A DNA stretch of 36,563 nt from the NCBI RefSeq assembly GCF_014762705.1, contig NZ_JABURL010000088.1, forward strand, positions 1 through 36,563. The letters run 5' to 3'. A model generated the notes under the pieces. It saw only the letters and a list, made by a program, of their open reading frames with translations, searched no databases and was not told the origin of the DNA. A program made the position numbers and the translations under genes. The DNA is from Cyclobacterium sp. (GTDB lineage Bacteria; Bacteroidota; Bacteroidia; Cytophagales; Cyclobacteriaceae). Below, piece after piece: positions 8,446-17,063 of the stretch (position 1 is its first letter; each line of letters starts with the position of its first letter).

Positions 8446-9909
8446 TTAACTGTCTTGCGAAGCCAGTCTGCCGGGGGACCGGCGATTTTTCCCTTCCTTA
8501 TCCTCCAATGCATCTCCCATGTCTTCCCTGGCTTTGTCTGCCAATTGCACGATTTTTTTGACAATATCGGGGTTTTCATGGATCAGGTTTATCTTCTCCG
8601 AGACATCGTTTTCCAGGTCAAACAAGGCCATCTCCTCCAGTTCAATCATTTCATATTTACCCGGGACTCCATCTGTCGGGGCAACAAAGTCTTCCGGAAG
8701 AGAACGGTACCTGTGTGGAAAAACCAGTTTCCATTTTCCCATAATAACCGCCTGCAATTCGTTTTGGTTGTAATAAATGTAGTAGGCATCCTGGGGGGAG
8801 GTCGCGTTTTCTTCCACCTTAATTAGGGGTAAAATATTTTTACCATCAATTTTCTTTTCAGGTAGTGATGCACCTGTAATATGCGCTATGGTGGGCAAAA
8901 TATCTATGGTCATTGCCACTTGATCCTGTACCTTTCCTTCAGGGATAATACCCGGCCATTTCATGATAGTGGGTACCCTGACTCCCCCTTCCCAGGAAGT
9001 CCCCTTTCCTTCTCTCAATTCCCCTGTGCTACCTGAATGGCTGCCATAGGAAAGCCAGGGTCCGTTATCAGAAGTGAAAATCACCAGGGTATTTTCCTCC
9101 AGCCCATGGGTTCGCAAAGCTTCCATCACCTGCCCTACAGACCAATCAATTTCCATGATAACATCTCCATAAATCCCATTTTCGGACTTTCCCTTAAATT
9201 TTTCTGAAACAAATAGCGGTACATGAGGCATGTTGTGGGCCAGGTATAAAAAGAAAGGTTCATCCTTTTTTCGCTGAATAAAATCTACGGCCTTCTCTGT
9301 ATACCAGGTTGTCAACTGGCTTTGGTCCATCAAAGTATCAATAACCTTTGTGTTTTCATACAAAGGAAGAGGGGGATAAAAATCTGGTCTTTCCGGATGG
9401 TAAGGCCACATATCATTCGAATAAGGAAGCCCGAAAAACTCGTCAAATCCTTGCTCTGTGGGTAAAAATGGATTCATATGTCCCAAATGCCATTTCCCAA
9501 TGATACTGGTGGCATAGCCCTGGGGTTTCAATATCTCTGCAATGGTTTCCTCCTCCGGGTTCAGTCCATGCTGGCTTTGATGGGACAAAGCACCATAAAT
9601 ACCTAATCGATTGGAATAACAACCCGTCAACAGGGAAGCCCTTGAGGCAGAACATACCGCATTGGCCACATGAAAATTGGTAAAAACAGTACCTTCAGCG
9701 GCCATTTTATCCAGGTTAGGGGTTTGATAACCCCTGGCCCCAAACACGCCTACGTCAGCATATCCCTGGTCATCGGTAAAAATGAGGACAATGTTTGGTT
9801 TGGAGGCATTCTCCTCATCCTGTTCCTGAATTGACCCTTCATTGCAAGCAAAGAATAAAAGGTTGAGCAAACAAAATAAAATACTCCTGTTGGATAATCT
9901 TGGCACCAT
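8446..9909 (-). CDS. Sulfatase (type I, Cys-type) lipoprotein
   Basis: This 487-residue protein has a lipoprotein signal with lipobox FFAC (Cys22), followed by an acidic stretch ([12 protein letters not shown]) like a Bacteroidota lipoprotein export signal, so it may be surface exposed. Metal ligands D46-D47 lie in [12 protein letters not shown], and the signature is C86-S-A-S-R, in which Cys86 is expected to become formylglycine. [10 protein letters not shown] and FTSDNGPW are further family motifs. The C-terminal domain includes [14 protein letters not shown]. The CSASR signature and [15 protein letters not shown] segment differ from the CTPSR enzyme at 1-863, so the two belong to different S1 subfamilies and probably act on different sulfate positions. 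It stands apart, with a response regulator upstream (176 bases) and glutamate dehydrogenase downstream. Confidence 0.95.
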   Translation of the reverse strand: MVPRLSNRSILFCLLNLLFFACNEGSIQEQDEENASKPNIVLIFTDDQGYADVGVFGARGYQTPNLDKMAAEGTVFTNFHVANAVCSASRASLLTGCYSNRLGIYGALSHQSQHGLNPEEETIAEILKPQGYATSIIGKWHLGHMNPFLPTEQGFDEFFGLPYSNDMWPYHPERPDFYPPLPLYENTKVIDTLMDQSQLTTWYTEKAVDFIQRKKDEPFFLYLAHNMPHVPLFVSEKFKGKSENGIYGDVIMEIDWSVGQVMEALRTHGLEENTLVIFTSDNGPWLSYGSHSGSTGELREGKGTSWEGGVRVPTIMKWPGIIPEGKVQDQVAMTIDILPTIAHITGASLPEKKIDGKNILPLIKVEENATSPQDAYYIYYNQNELQAVIMGKWKLVFPHRYRSLPEDFVAPTDGVPGKYEMIELEEMALFDLENDVSEKINLIHENPDIVKKIVQLADKAREDMGDALEDKEGKNRRSPGRLASQDS

Positions 9910-10085
9910 TGGATTGCACGGGTTAGCTGGTAAAATTTAATGGTTAAAATTTAGCAATCCAATAGAACTAAACCAAATATGCAGACCAATAAGCAGCAAT
10001 AAATTCCAAAAAATCAACCGATAATAAACAGATGCCTGAAATTTTAAGGATTATCCTTTTTGTCCCAATTGTGGAATTCACAGGC

Positions 10086-10511
10086 TCAATTAGGGAGACT
10101 AACAATACGCATCCAAAATTGTTCTATTGAAGCAATGGCATCCAGAAAATCGGATACTTCCACAGGTTTGGTAATAAAACAATTGGCATGATGCTCATAA
10201 GAAAGTTCAATGTCTCTTCTGGATGAAGAAGTAGTTAGCATGATCACCGGAATTTTTCGAAAAATTTGATGCGATTTCAACTCCTGCAGCACCTCATGTC
10301 CGCTCTTTTTGGGAAGATTAACATCAAGCAAAATCAAATTCGGCGTTGTCTTGTCCTCAAACCCCTTTGTTTTGAAAACAAAATCCAATGCCTCCTGGCC
10401 ATCTTTTGCAACACTTATTTCATTGATGAATTTACTATCCTCTAGAGCTTCTGTTGTCAAAAAAACATCTCCTTCATTATCCTCTACCAACAAGATGTGC
10501 ATCGATTTCAT
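10086..10511 (-). CDS. Single-domain response regulator (CheY/Rcp1-like)
   Basis: The 141-residue protein is only a receiver domain: the acidic pocket E10-D11, phospho-acceptor D63 in NLILLDVNLP, conserved T93-T94 and K115 in ITKPVEV. The spacing and the LVEDNEGDVFLTTEAL start resemble Rcp1-type regulators that work with phytochrome-like or PAS histidine kinases. No output domain and no histidine kinase are encoded in the window, so it probably relays phosphate to or from a partner elsewhere. An internal ATG at codon 4 is an alternative start. It is flanked by a sulfatase gene downstream and 274 bases upstream by an aldo/keto reductase gene with its own terminator, so it is likely transcribed separately. 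Confidence 0.93.
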   Translation of the reverse strand: MKSMHILLVEDNEGDVFLTTEALEDSKFINEISVAKDGQEALDFVFKTKGFEDKTTPNLILLDVNLPKKSGHEVLQELKSHQIFRKIPVIMLTTSSSRRDIELSYEHHANCFITKPVEVSDFLDAIASIEQFWMRIVSLPN

Positions 10512-10731
10512 GGGTGATTGGGGATCCAGGTATAGGTTGATTTCTTAATTATCAGTCAAATAACTTTCCCAGACAAGTTGGAATCTTTAACTCGAATATG
10601 GATTGCAAATAAAGCGCATTTATTTTGATTTAACAATAAACAACTAGACTTATATTAATAAGCAATATAATTTAATGGAGCAAAATACTGGTTTCAATAA
10701 TCTTTAACCTTGAATTTGTATCAGGGTTCGC

Positions 10732-10780
10732 CGAAAGAATAAAACAGGCATGATAAAGCGATAAGCCCTACCATGCCTGT
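10732..10780 (-). terminator. Intrinsic terminator of the first aldo/keto reductase gene
   Basis: A perfect 9-bp inverted repeat, ACAGGCATG at 10744-10752 and CATGCCTGT at 10772-10780, encloses a 19-base loop. It lies 5 bases after the stop codon of the gene ending at 10786. Read on the minus strand the hairpin is followed by TTTTATTCTTT, a T-rich tail, as expected of a Rho-independent terminator. Confidence 0.75.
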
Positions 10781-10785
10781 AAATA

Positions 10786-11745
10786 TCAGGCGTTTTCCCA
10801 AAGATCTGATTGCTCATAGGGGCTTCCCGGTACCTCGGTAAAAAAAGTCCCGTCAATAAACCTGTGACTTGTTTTCAGATTGGAAATGGCCTCCATATCG
10901 GATCCATCCAATTTAAGGTCTGCCGATTCCAGATTTTGTTTGATTCTATCCTGGTTTACCGACTTTGGAATAACGGCCACGTCCCGATGCAAAGACCAGG
11001 CAATTAATACCTGAGCAACGGTTTTACCATGTTTGGCTGCAATTTTATGAAGAACCTTTTCCTCCATCAGGACCGGATCATCGGCTTGCTTTCTAGCGCT
11101 GGGTCTGTCTGCTGAGCCAAGTGGAGAATAAGCAGTGACATTGATTTGATGGCTAAAGCAAAAGTCAACCAATTTCTTCTGGGGCAAATATGGATGCAGT
11201 TCGATCTGATTCATTTCTGGCTTAATCTGGCATGAGGCCAAAATTTCTTCAATTTTCTGCTGATTAAAATTTGAAACGCCAATATGCCTTACTTTGCCAT
11301 CACTTTTTAAGGCCTCCATACCTGCCCAGGTTTCTGATAGTGGTGCGTTCGTATAATCCAGAAAATCCTCCCCCTTCTCGGGAAACATCACATGGCTTTT
11401 CAAAGCTATAGGCCAATGGATCAAATACAGGTCCAGGTATTCCAATTGCAAATCTGCCAGACTCTGGCTAAAACCTACCTGAACCTGGTCCCTTTCATGG
11501 GCATTGTTCCACAACTTTGAGGTAACAAAAACTTCCTCTCTTTTGACCAGGCCATCCGCGAATGCCTTTTTCAAGGCATCTCCGACTTCCTTCTCATTTT
11601 TGTACACCGCGGCACAGTCGATGTGCCGATATCCTGCCTCTAATGCCCATAACACGGCCTGGAAAACTTCTCCAGGGGCCGATTTCCAGGTACCTAAACC
11701 TAACATGGGTAATTTATCTCCGTTGTCGAATGTGATATATTTCAT
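10786..11745 (-). CDS. Aldo/keto reductase
   Basis: This 319-residue cytoplasmic enzyme shows the full AKR catalytic tetrad: D43 and Y48 (GYRHIDCAAVYKNEKEVG), K77 (TSKLWN) and H110 (LIHWP). The NADPH-binding end carries SPLGS and IPKSVNQDRIKQNLES, matching the KS...R motif. The family reduces aldehydes, ketones or keto-sugars to alcohols. It is the downstream member of a tandem pair: the neighbouring gene at 11916-12872 is of equal length with the same tetrad numbering, which points to local duplication. The 170-base spacer contains three short hairpins, and a clear terminator follows the gene. It may act on sugars or keto-sugars released by the surrounding glycan enzymes, but no substrate can be read from the sequence. 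Confidence 0.95.
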   Translation of the reverse strand: MKYITFDNGDKLPMLGLGTWKSAPGEVFQAVLWALEAGYRHIDCAAVYKNEKEVGDALKKAFADGLVKREEVFVTSKLWNNAHERDQVQVGFSQSLADLQLEYLDLYLIHWPIALKSHVMFPEKGEDFLDYTNAPLSETWAGMEALKSDGKVRHIGVSNFNQQKIEEILASCQIKPEMNQIELHPYLPQKKLVDFCFSHQINVTAYSPLGSADRPSARKQADDPVLMEEKVLHKIAAKHGKTVAQVLIAWSLHRDVAVIPKSVNQDRIKQNLESADLKLDGSDMEAISNLKTSHRFIDGTFFTEVPGSPYEQSDLWENA

Positions 11746-11786
11746 CTGTTTATAATTGTTTCTTAATTGTCAAATAGTCTGTCCCT

Positions 11787-11869
11787 TCCCGATAGCTAAA
11801 GGGACCGGGAAAATCTTCCATGTCCCCCCGATGGTTATCGGGGCATGCTTCCGTGTGTCGCTTGCGACA
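11787..11869. repeat. Cluster of three short palindromes (REP-like) between two aldo/keto reductase genes
   Basis: Three hairpins follow one another within 83 bases: 11787-11810 (TCCCGAT with ACCGGGA, 7 pairs including one G-T wobble), 11826-11843 (CCCCGAT, loop GGTT, ATCGGGG, perfect 7 bp) and 11856-11869 (TGTCGC, loop TT, GCGACA, perfect 6 bp). The first two share the CCCGAT core. No long T run follows, so a simple terminator is less likely than a REP-like element or an mRNA-processing site. Confidence 0.6.
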
Positions 11870-11915
11870 TGTTCGATTTTATTATTCTATTGTTTATTTT
11901 TGTTTTGTTTAATCA

Positions 11916-12872
11916 TTAAATATTTTCCTCCCAAAGATCGCTGTAGCTGTAAGGACTTCCATTATCAACCCATGCCGGCCCGGGTGTATAACGAAATGGC
12001 CCTTTAAGGTTTTGAATGACTTCCATATCTGCCTCATCCAGACTGATCTGCAAGGCACCGAAATTTTCTGTTATTCTCTGGGGATTAGTGGATTTTGGAA
12101 CGACGGAAGTACCCCGCTTCATGCCCCATGCCAGGACCACCTGGGCTACAGTAGCCTGATGTTTTTGGGCTACCATTTTTAAATCCTCATCTTCCAATAA
12201 TATAGGATGATCAACCTCGTCATTGGCAACCCTGTATGCTGCTCCCAGAGGCCCATACCCCGTCAGCCAAATAGCATTTTTGTCACAATAGGCTTTCAAT
12301 TTCTCTTGCGGAAGATAGGGATGGAGTTCCACCTGATTAACCTCAGGTTGAACCCTGGCATCTTTCCGGATCTCGTCCAGCTTTTGGGTATTGAAATTGG
12401 ACAGCCCAATGTGTCTGGCAAGTTTTTTATCCCACAATGTTTCCATGGCCATCCAGGTTTCAGAAAGCGGCGCGTCCTGGTAAGTAAGGAAATCTCCAGG
12501 GCCGGAGGGGAAATCCACTCCCTTTTTGATGGCTACCGGCCAATGCACCAAATACAAGTCAAGGTAATCCAGTTGCAGGTTTTTAAGTGTGGTCTCCATA
12601 GCGGGTAGCACATCAGCTTTCAAATGGGAATCATTCCAGAGCTTAGAGGTAATCCAAAGCTCCTCCCGCTTAACCCATCCTTCGGATATTGCCCTGTTCA
12701 ACGCATCCCCAATTTCCTTTTCATTTTTATAAACGTGGGCACAATCGATGTGCCGGTACCCTGTTTTGATGGCATGCAATACGGCTTCATACACTTCATT
12801 GGGTTTGGATCTCCAGGTTCCCAAACCCAATGCAGGCATGGTATCCCCATTGGCAAATTTTAGTCTTTTCAT
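11916..12872 (-). CDS. Aldo/keto reductase (tandem paralogue)
   Basis: The 318-residue protein has the AKR tetrad D43, Y48, K77 and H110 at exactly the same positions as its neighbour, within GYRHIDCAHVYKNEKEIG, TSKLWN and LVHWP. Near the C-terminus VVPKSTNPQRITENF is the NADPH-phosphate binding motif. The shared start (NGD..P.LGLGTW) and co-linear layout indicate that the pair arose by duplication, although the sequences have diverged enough for different substrates. It is upstream of the other reductase by 170 bases, so the two may be read from one promoter with the palindrome cluster between them. Further upstream, 151 bases away, is the DUF1501 gene. Cytoplasmic reduction of a sugar aldehyde or ketone is a reasonable but unproven role. 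Confidence 0.95.
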   Translation of the reverse strand: MKRLKFANGDTMPALGLGTWRSKPNEVYEAVLHAIKTGYRHIDCAHVYKNEKEIGDALNRAISEGWVKREELWITSKLWNDSHLKADVLPAMETTLKNLQLDYLDLYLVHWPVAIKKGVDFPSGPGDFLTYQDAPLSETWMAMETLWDKKLARHIGLSNFNTQKLDEIRKDARVQPEVNQVELHPYLPQEKLKAYCDKNAIWLTGYGPLGAAYRVANDEVDHPILLEDEDLKMVAQKHQATVAQVVLAWGMKRGTSVVPKSTNPQRITENFGALQISLDEADMEVIQNLKGPFRYTPGPAWVDNGSPYSYSDLWEENI

Positions 12873-13023
12873 GTATGTGGTTGGTTATCTAAAAATTAAA
12901 TTTAAAAGGGCTCATGGATGTTAAAAATGGGACATTTTCTCAATAATCCCAAATTTTACAGTTATTCCGTACAGGAAATCCCGCAAAATTAATGCCCTAA
13001 AAGGAAAATAAAGCAATGAAGGT

Positions 13024-14481
13024 TCAGACCAGGATATCCTTTATCACTTTTCCGGAAACATCTGTGAGGCGAAATTTCCTTCCCAAATGTCTGTAGATCA
13101 ACTTTTCATGATCAAGCCCCAGCTGGTGTAAAACTGTAGCTTGAAAATCATGGACATGTACAGGATTTGAGGTAATATTATAACCCAATTCATCTGTGGA
13201 CCCATAGACCATCCCAGGTTTAACACCACCGCCTGCCATCCAAATGCTAAAGCAGCGGGGATGATGATCTCTTCCATAATTATCCTGAGTGAGTTTTCCC
13301 TGGGAATAATTGGTCCTTCCAAATTCTCCGCCCCAAATCACCAAAGTTTCTTCCAACAATCCTCGCTGCTTCAGGTCCTTGATCAGTGCTGCGGAAGCCT
13401 GGTCCACGTCTTTGGCTTGCGCAGCCATTTCTGAAGGAAGGTTTCCATGCTGATCCCAGCCCTGGTGATATAACTGAACAAAACGGACGCCACTTTCGGA
13501 GAGTTTTCTTGCCAAAAGACAATTGGCGGCAAAAGTTCCGGGTTTCCGGCTATCTTCTCCATACAATTCAAAAATACTATCGGGCTCTTTGGACAAATCC
13601 GTGGCCTCCGGAACGGCTGTTTGCATGCGGAAAGCCATTTCATATTGTGCAACCCTGGTCTGAATTTCAGGATCACCTACTTTTTGAAAAGAATGTTCAT
13701 TGAGTGCTGCAAGGTGATCGAGCATTTTTCTTCTTTCTTCCTTTCGCATTCCTTCCGGATTGTTCAGGAAGAGAACAGGGTCTTCCCCATTGCTGAATTG
13801 AACCCCCTGATGGGTGGCAGGTAAAAATCCGTTGCTCCAAAGTTTGGAATAAACTCCCTGCCCGTTTCCCTTTCCTTTGGAAAGCAATACGGTAAATGCA
13901 GGAAGGTTGCTGTTTTCACTTCCCAGGCCATAACTCAGCCAGGACCCCATGCTCGGGCGGTTACCCTGCTGTGCGCCCGTCTGGAAAAATGTCAGCGCCG
14001 GATCATGGTTGATGGATTCAGTATGCATGGATTTGATGATGCAAATGTCGTCAACGATTTTTGCGGTATGCGGAAAAAGCTCACTGATCCATGCCCTGGC
14101 TTGTCCATATTGTTGAAAATCATAGATCGAACCCACCATAGGAAATGAACTTTGACTTGCAGTCATTCCAGTAAGTCTTTGACCCTGACGTATGGATTCC
14201 GGAAGTTCCTCTCCCCACATATCCCTGAGCTTTGGTTTAAAATCAAAGGATTCCAATTGGGAAGGTGCACCATTTTGAAAAAGATAGATTACTCTTTTGG
14301 CCTTTGGGGCAAAATGCGGTACACCTAAGGCAGTTTCTTCATCAGTTCCAGGCTTTCCAGACCCAAATAAATCCGGTATCAATAAAGATCCCAAAGCTGC
14401 ACTTCCCAGGCCAATGCTCATTTTAGACAAAAAATGCCTTCTATTTATATGCAATCCATGATTCAACAATTCCTTTTCCAT
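13024..14481 (-). CDS. DUF1501 protein, Tat-exported (alkaline-phosphatase-like fold)
   Basis: The 485-residue product has a twin-arginine leader, NRRHFLSKMSIGLGSAALG. DUF1501 motifs are clear: VIYLFQNGAPSQLESFDFKP near residue 65, IKSMHTESINHDPA, the metal-type motif LYHQGWDQHGNLP, WGGEFGRTNYSQ, and GRDHHPRCFSIWMAGGGVKPG. The family has a sulfatase/phosphatase-like fold, and its His and Asp residues look like metal ligands, but no activity is well established. It starts 3 bases after the upstream PSCyt/PSD1 gene stops, indicating translational coupling. DUF1549/DUF1553 plus DUF1501 pairs are abundant in Planctomycetes and occur in some Bacteroidota, often near sulfatases and glycan genes. 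Periplasmic modification or binding of a complex substrate together with its partner is inference. Confidence 0.93.
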   Translation of the reverse strand: MEKELLNHGLHINRRHFLSKMSIGLGSAALGSLLIPDLFGSGKPGTDEETALGVPHFAPKAKRVIYLFQNGAPSQLESFDFKPKLRDMWGEELPESIRQGQRLTGMTASQSSFPMVGSIYDFQQYGQARAWISELFPHTAKIVDDICIIKSMHTESINHDPALTFFQTGAQQGNRPSMGSWLSYGLGSENSNLPAFTVLLSKGKGNGQGVYSKLWSNGFLPATHQGVQFSNGEDPVLFLNNPEGMRKEERRKMLDHLAALNEHSFQKVGDPEIQTRVAQYEMAFRMQTAVPEATDLSKEPDSIFELYGEDSRKPGTFAANCLLARKLSESGVRFVQLYHQGWDQHGNLPSEMAAQAKDVDQASAALIKDLKQRGLLEETLVIWGGEFGRTNYSQGKLTQDNYGRDHHPRCFSIWMAGGGVKPGMVYGSTDELGYNITSNPVHVHDFQATVLHQLGLDHEKLIYRHLGRKFRLTDVSGKVIKDILV

Positions 14482-14484
14482 GAC

Positions 14485-16899
14485 TCAGGATTTAGTATTT
14501 GTTTCTTCCAAATTATACATCAGGGAAATGACCTGCATCAACGCAGCCTTCCTGTCCAGGGGCAATGAATCGTCGGAAGGGTATTCTCCTACTTCCAAAA
14601 CCTGAACAGCACTTTCCTGATCTTTGTTATAAACTTCCAGAAAATCACCATGGGTAGCCACCAATATGTCCATTTCTTCCTCATCTGGCGGCCTACCCAC
14701 TATATGGTAAAATGCGGAATGTATTTTTTCCTGCAAGGTGGTTTTTTCCACCAACAATCTTTCGGCCATCACCCTTGAAGCTTCGAGAATGTACGGGGCA
14801 TTCATCATGGCAAGAGCTTGCAGTGGAGTGCTGGTTTTTACCCGCTCCACCTCACAGGCATCCCTGTTACTTGCATCAAATAGGATCATTTGAGGAGGGG
14901 GAACAGTCCTTTTAATAAAGGTATACAGACCCCTTCGGTACAGGTATTTACCTGTATCCTGCTGGTAAGCTGCAAGATTCCCCCTTCCTGAGGTGGCTGC
15001 TTCCCAAAGTCCTTCGGGTTGGTAGGGCTTAACACTAGGTCCACCTATTTCTCTGTTAAGCAAACCACTGCTGGCCAAAACAAGGTCCCTTATTTCTTCA
15101 GCTTTCAGCCTTTGTCTGGGAAACCGGGACAAATACCTGTTGTCTGGATCAATTTCAATTTTTTCAGGAGTTACTAAAGCCGATTGCTGGTAGGTAGAGG
15201 ACATTAATATTTTTTTTAACAAGTGTTGTATATCCCATCCATTTTCCATAAAATCGACGGCAAGCCAATCCAGCAAAGGTTGATTAATGGGAAGACTTCC
15301 CTGCATTCCAAAGTCTCCCGGAGTATCTACCAATCCAATCCCGAAAATTTCCTGCCATATCCGATTGACAAAAACCCTGGCTGTCAAAGGATGCTTTGGG
15401 TCGAAAAGCCATCGGGCTAAGCCCAGCCTGTTTTTGGGAAATTCTTCCGGAAACTCCAAAAGAGCAGCGGGAGTTCCTTCATTGACTGGTTCGGTAGGCG
15501 CATCATAAGCCCCTCTATCCAGAATATAAGTTGTCCTTCCACTGTCCAGGTCTCCCATTACCGAAACTTTCAAAACATCTGCCTCTGCCAGCAATGAATT
15601 GTAATTGGTACCTTTACCCATATTAGCAAGCAAGGTTTGCACCCTGCGTGCACTGTCTGGCATATTGATAAATTCAAGAATTTCACGGGTATCTTCCTCC
15701 GTAATTTCCATAAGGGGAAATTTTGCAGGGCTTTTCCTGGAAAACCCCGGACTTGCCTCCTCTATTCCCTTTTCTGCCACGTTGTTGAAAAAAGCATACA
15801 TCTGGAAGTATTCTTTCTGAGAAATCGGATCATATTTGTGGTCGTGGCACTGGGCACATTCCAGCGTGATTCCCAGCATGGCTTTTCCTAATGTATTGGT
15901 CCTGTCTATGGCATACATCACCCGGTACTCTTCATCAATGGCACCAGATTCTTCTGTGATTTTATGGTTCCTGTTAAAACCTGTGGCCAGGATTTGTTCT
16001 TTTGTGGCATTGGGAAGCAGGTCCCCGGCTAGCTGCCAGGTAACAAACTGGTCATAGGGCATGTTTTGGTTGAAAGCATGGATCACCCAATCTCTCCAGG
16101 GCCATTGGGTGCGGTAATAATCGTCCTGATATCCATGGGAATCGGCATATCGTGCCACATCCATCCAGGACACAGCCATTTTCTCTCCATAGGCAGGGTC
16201 TGATAGCAATGTGTCAATAATGGATTCAATGGACGGATCATCTTTTTCAATCTTTCTCAAAACCTCCGGCTTTGGCGGCAATCCGGTCAAATCAAAGTAA
16301 ATTCTCCGAACAAGGGTCTGCTTTTCAGCTCTTTGGTTTGGCTGAAGCCCTTTGCCTCTCATGGTTGAAAAAGTAAAGTGGTCTACCTCGTTTTGCATCC
16401 AATCTGATGAATTTGCTTCTGGTAATGTTGGTTTTTTAGGAGGGACGAAGGCCCAGTGAGGCTCGTAGGCAGCTCCCTGTCGGATCCACTCTTCAATGAG
16501 TTGTATTTGATGACTGGAAAGGGTAAGATTAGATGAGGGGGGAGGCATGAGCTCTGTTGCATCATCAGTGGTGATCCTGGCAAAAATTTCTGATTGGTGG
16601 GGTTTCCCTGGTATAATGGCCTTTCGGTCAGGATGCTCCTTTAATGCAGAAAAAGCATCTTCTTCCCTATCAAGGCGAAGACCTGCCTCTCTCTTATTCC
16701 CGTCAGGACCATGACAGGCAAAACAGTTTTCAGACAGGATCGGGCGGATATGCAGGTTATAGCTTACAGACTCGGGGAAAAAAATTTCCGTATCCCCATT
16801 TTGATTTTCGCAGGACAGAACTAAAACCACTGCCAGAAGCGAAGGTCCCAGAAGCCAGGCATTGAAAACATTTAACTTAGCTTTCCAAATCATGTTCAT
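14485..16899 (-). CDS. PSCyt1-PSCyt2-PSD1 (DUF1549/DUF1553) cytochrome-type lipoprotein
   Basis: This 804-residue protein starts with a lipoprotein signal (lipobox LSC, Cys30). A planctomycete-type cytochrome c domain follows with haem motif C59-F-A-C-H63 and a later LMPPPSS segment that may supply the Met ligand. PSCyt2 (DUF1549) covers about residues 170-375 (VDHFTFSTMRGKGLQPN, RRIYFDLTGLPP, DVARYADSHGYQDD) and contains a second CxxCH at 348-352 (CAQCHDHKYDP). PSD1 (DUF1553) fills the C-terminal half (RLGLARWLFDPKHPLTARVFVNRIW, RQRLKAEEIRDLVLASSGLL). It lacks the concanavalin-type insert common in longer planctomycete homologues. It is the first gene of the pair with DUF1501. Electron transfer linked to substrate oxidation in the periplasm is plausible, but the reaction is unknown. 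Confidence 0.94.
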   Translation of the reverse strand: MNMIWKAKLNVFNAWLLGPSLLAVVLVLSCENQNGDTEIFFPESVSYNLHIRPILSENCFACHGPDGNKREAGLRLDREEDAFSALKEHPDRKAIIPGKPHQSEIFARITTDDATELMPPPSSNLTLSSHQIQLIEEWIRQGAAYEPHWAFVPPKKPTLPEANSSDWMQNEVDHFTFSTMRGKGLQPNQRAEKQTLVRRIYFDLTGLPPKPEVLRKIEKDDPSIESIIDTLLSDPAYGEKMAVSWMDVARYADSHGYQDDYYRTQWPWRDWVIHAFNQNMPYDQFVTWQLAGDLLPNATKEQILATGFNRNHKITEESGAIDEEYRVMYAIDRTNTLGKAMLGITLECAQCHDHKYDPISQKEYFQMYAFFNNVAEKGIEEASPGFSRKSPAKFPLMEITEEDTREILEFINMPDSARRVQTLLANMGKGTNYNSLLAEADVLKVSVMGDLDSGRTTYILDRGAYDAPTEPVNEGTPAALLEFPEEFPKNRLGLARWLFDPKHPLTARVFVNRIWQEIFGIGLVDTPGDFGMQGSLPINQPLLDWLAVDFMENGWDIQHLLKKILMSSTYQQSALVTPEKIEIDPDNRYLSRFPRQRLKAEEIRDLVLASSGLLNREIGGPSVKPYQPEGLWEAATSGRGNLAAYQQDTGKYLYRRGLYTFIKRTVPPPQMILFDASNRDACEVERVKTSTPLQALAMMNAPYILEASRVMAERLLVEKTTLQEKIHSAFYHIVGRPPDEEEMDILVATHGDFLEVYNKDQESAVQVLEVGEYPSDDSLPLDRKAALMQVISLMYNLEETNTKS

Positions 16900-17063
16900 A
16901 ATTTAGGCAAATACTGGCTAATTCCAAAAATACTGAAGGACAGAAGGTTTTGGCTATTTGTAAACGGACATTAAAAGTCAATCAAAGCCCTCCTCCCTCC
17001 TAAAAAAGGGTCATGGAGAATACCTGTTTCTCAAATGACTAGAAAAAATTGCTTGACAAAGCA

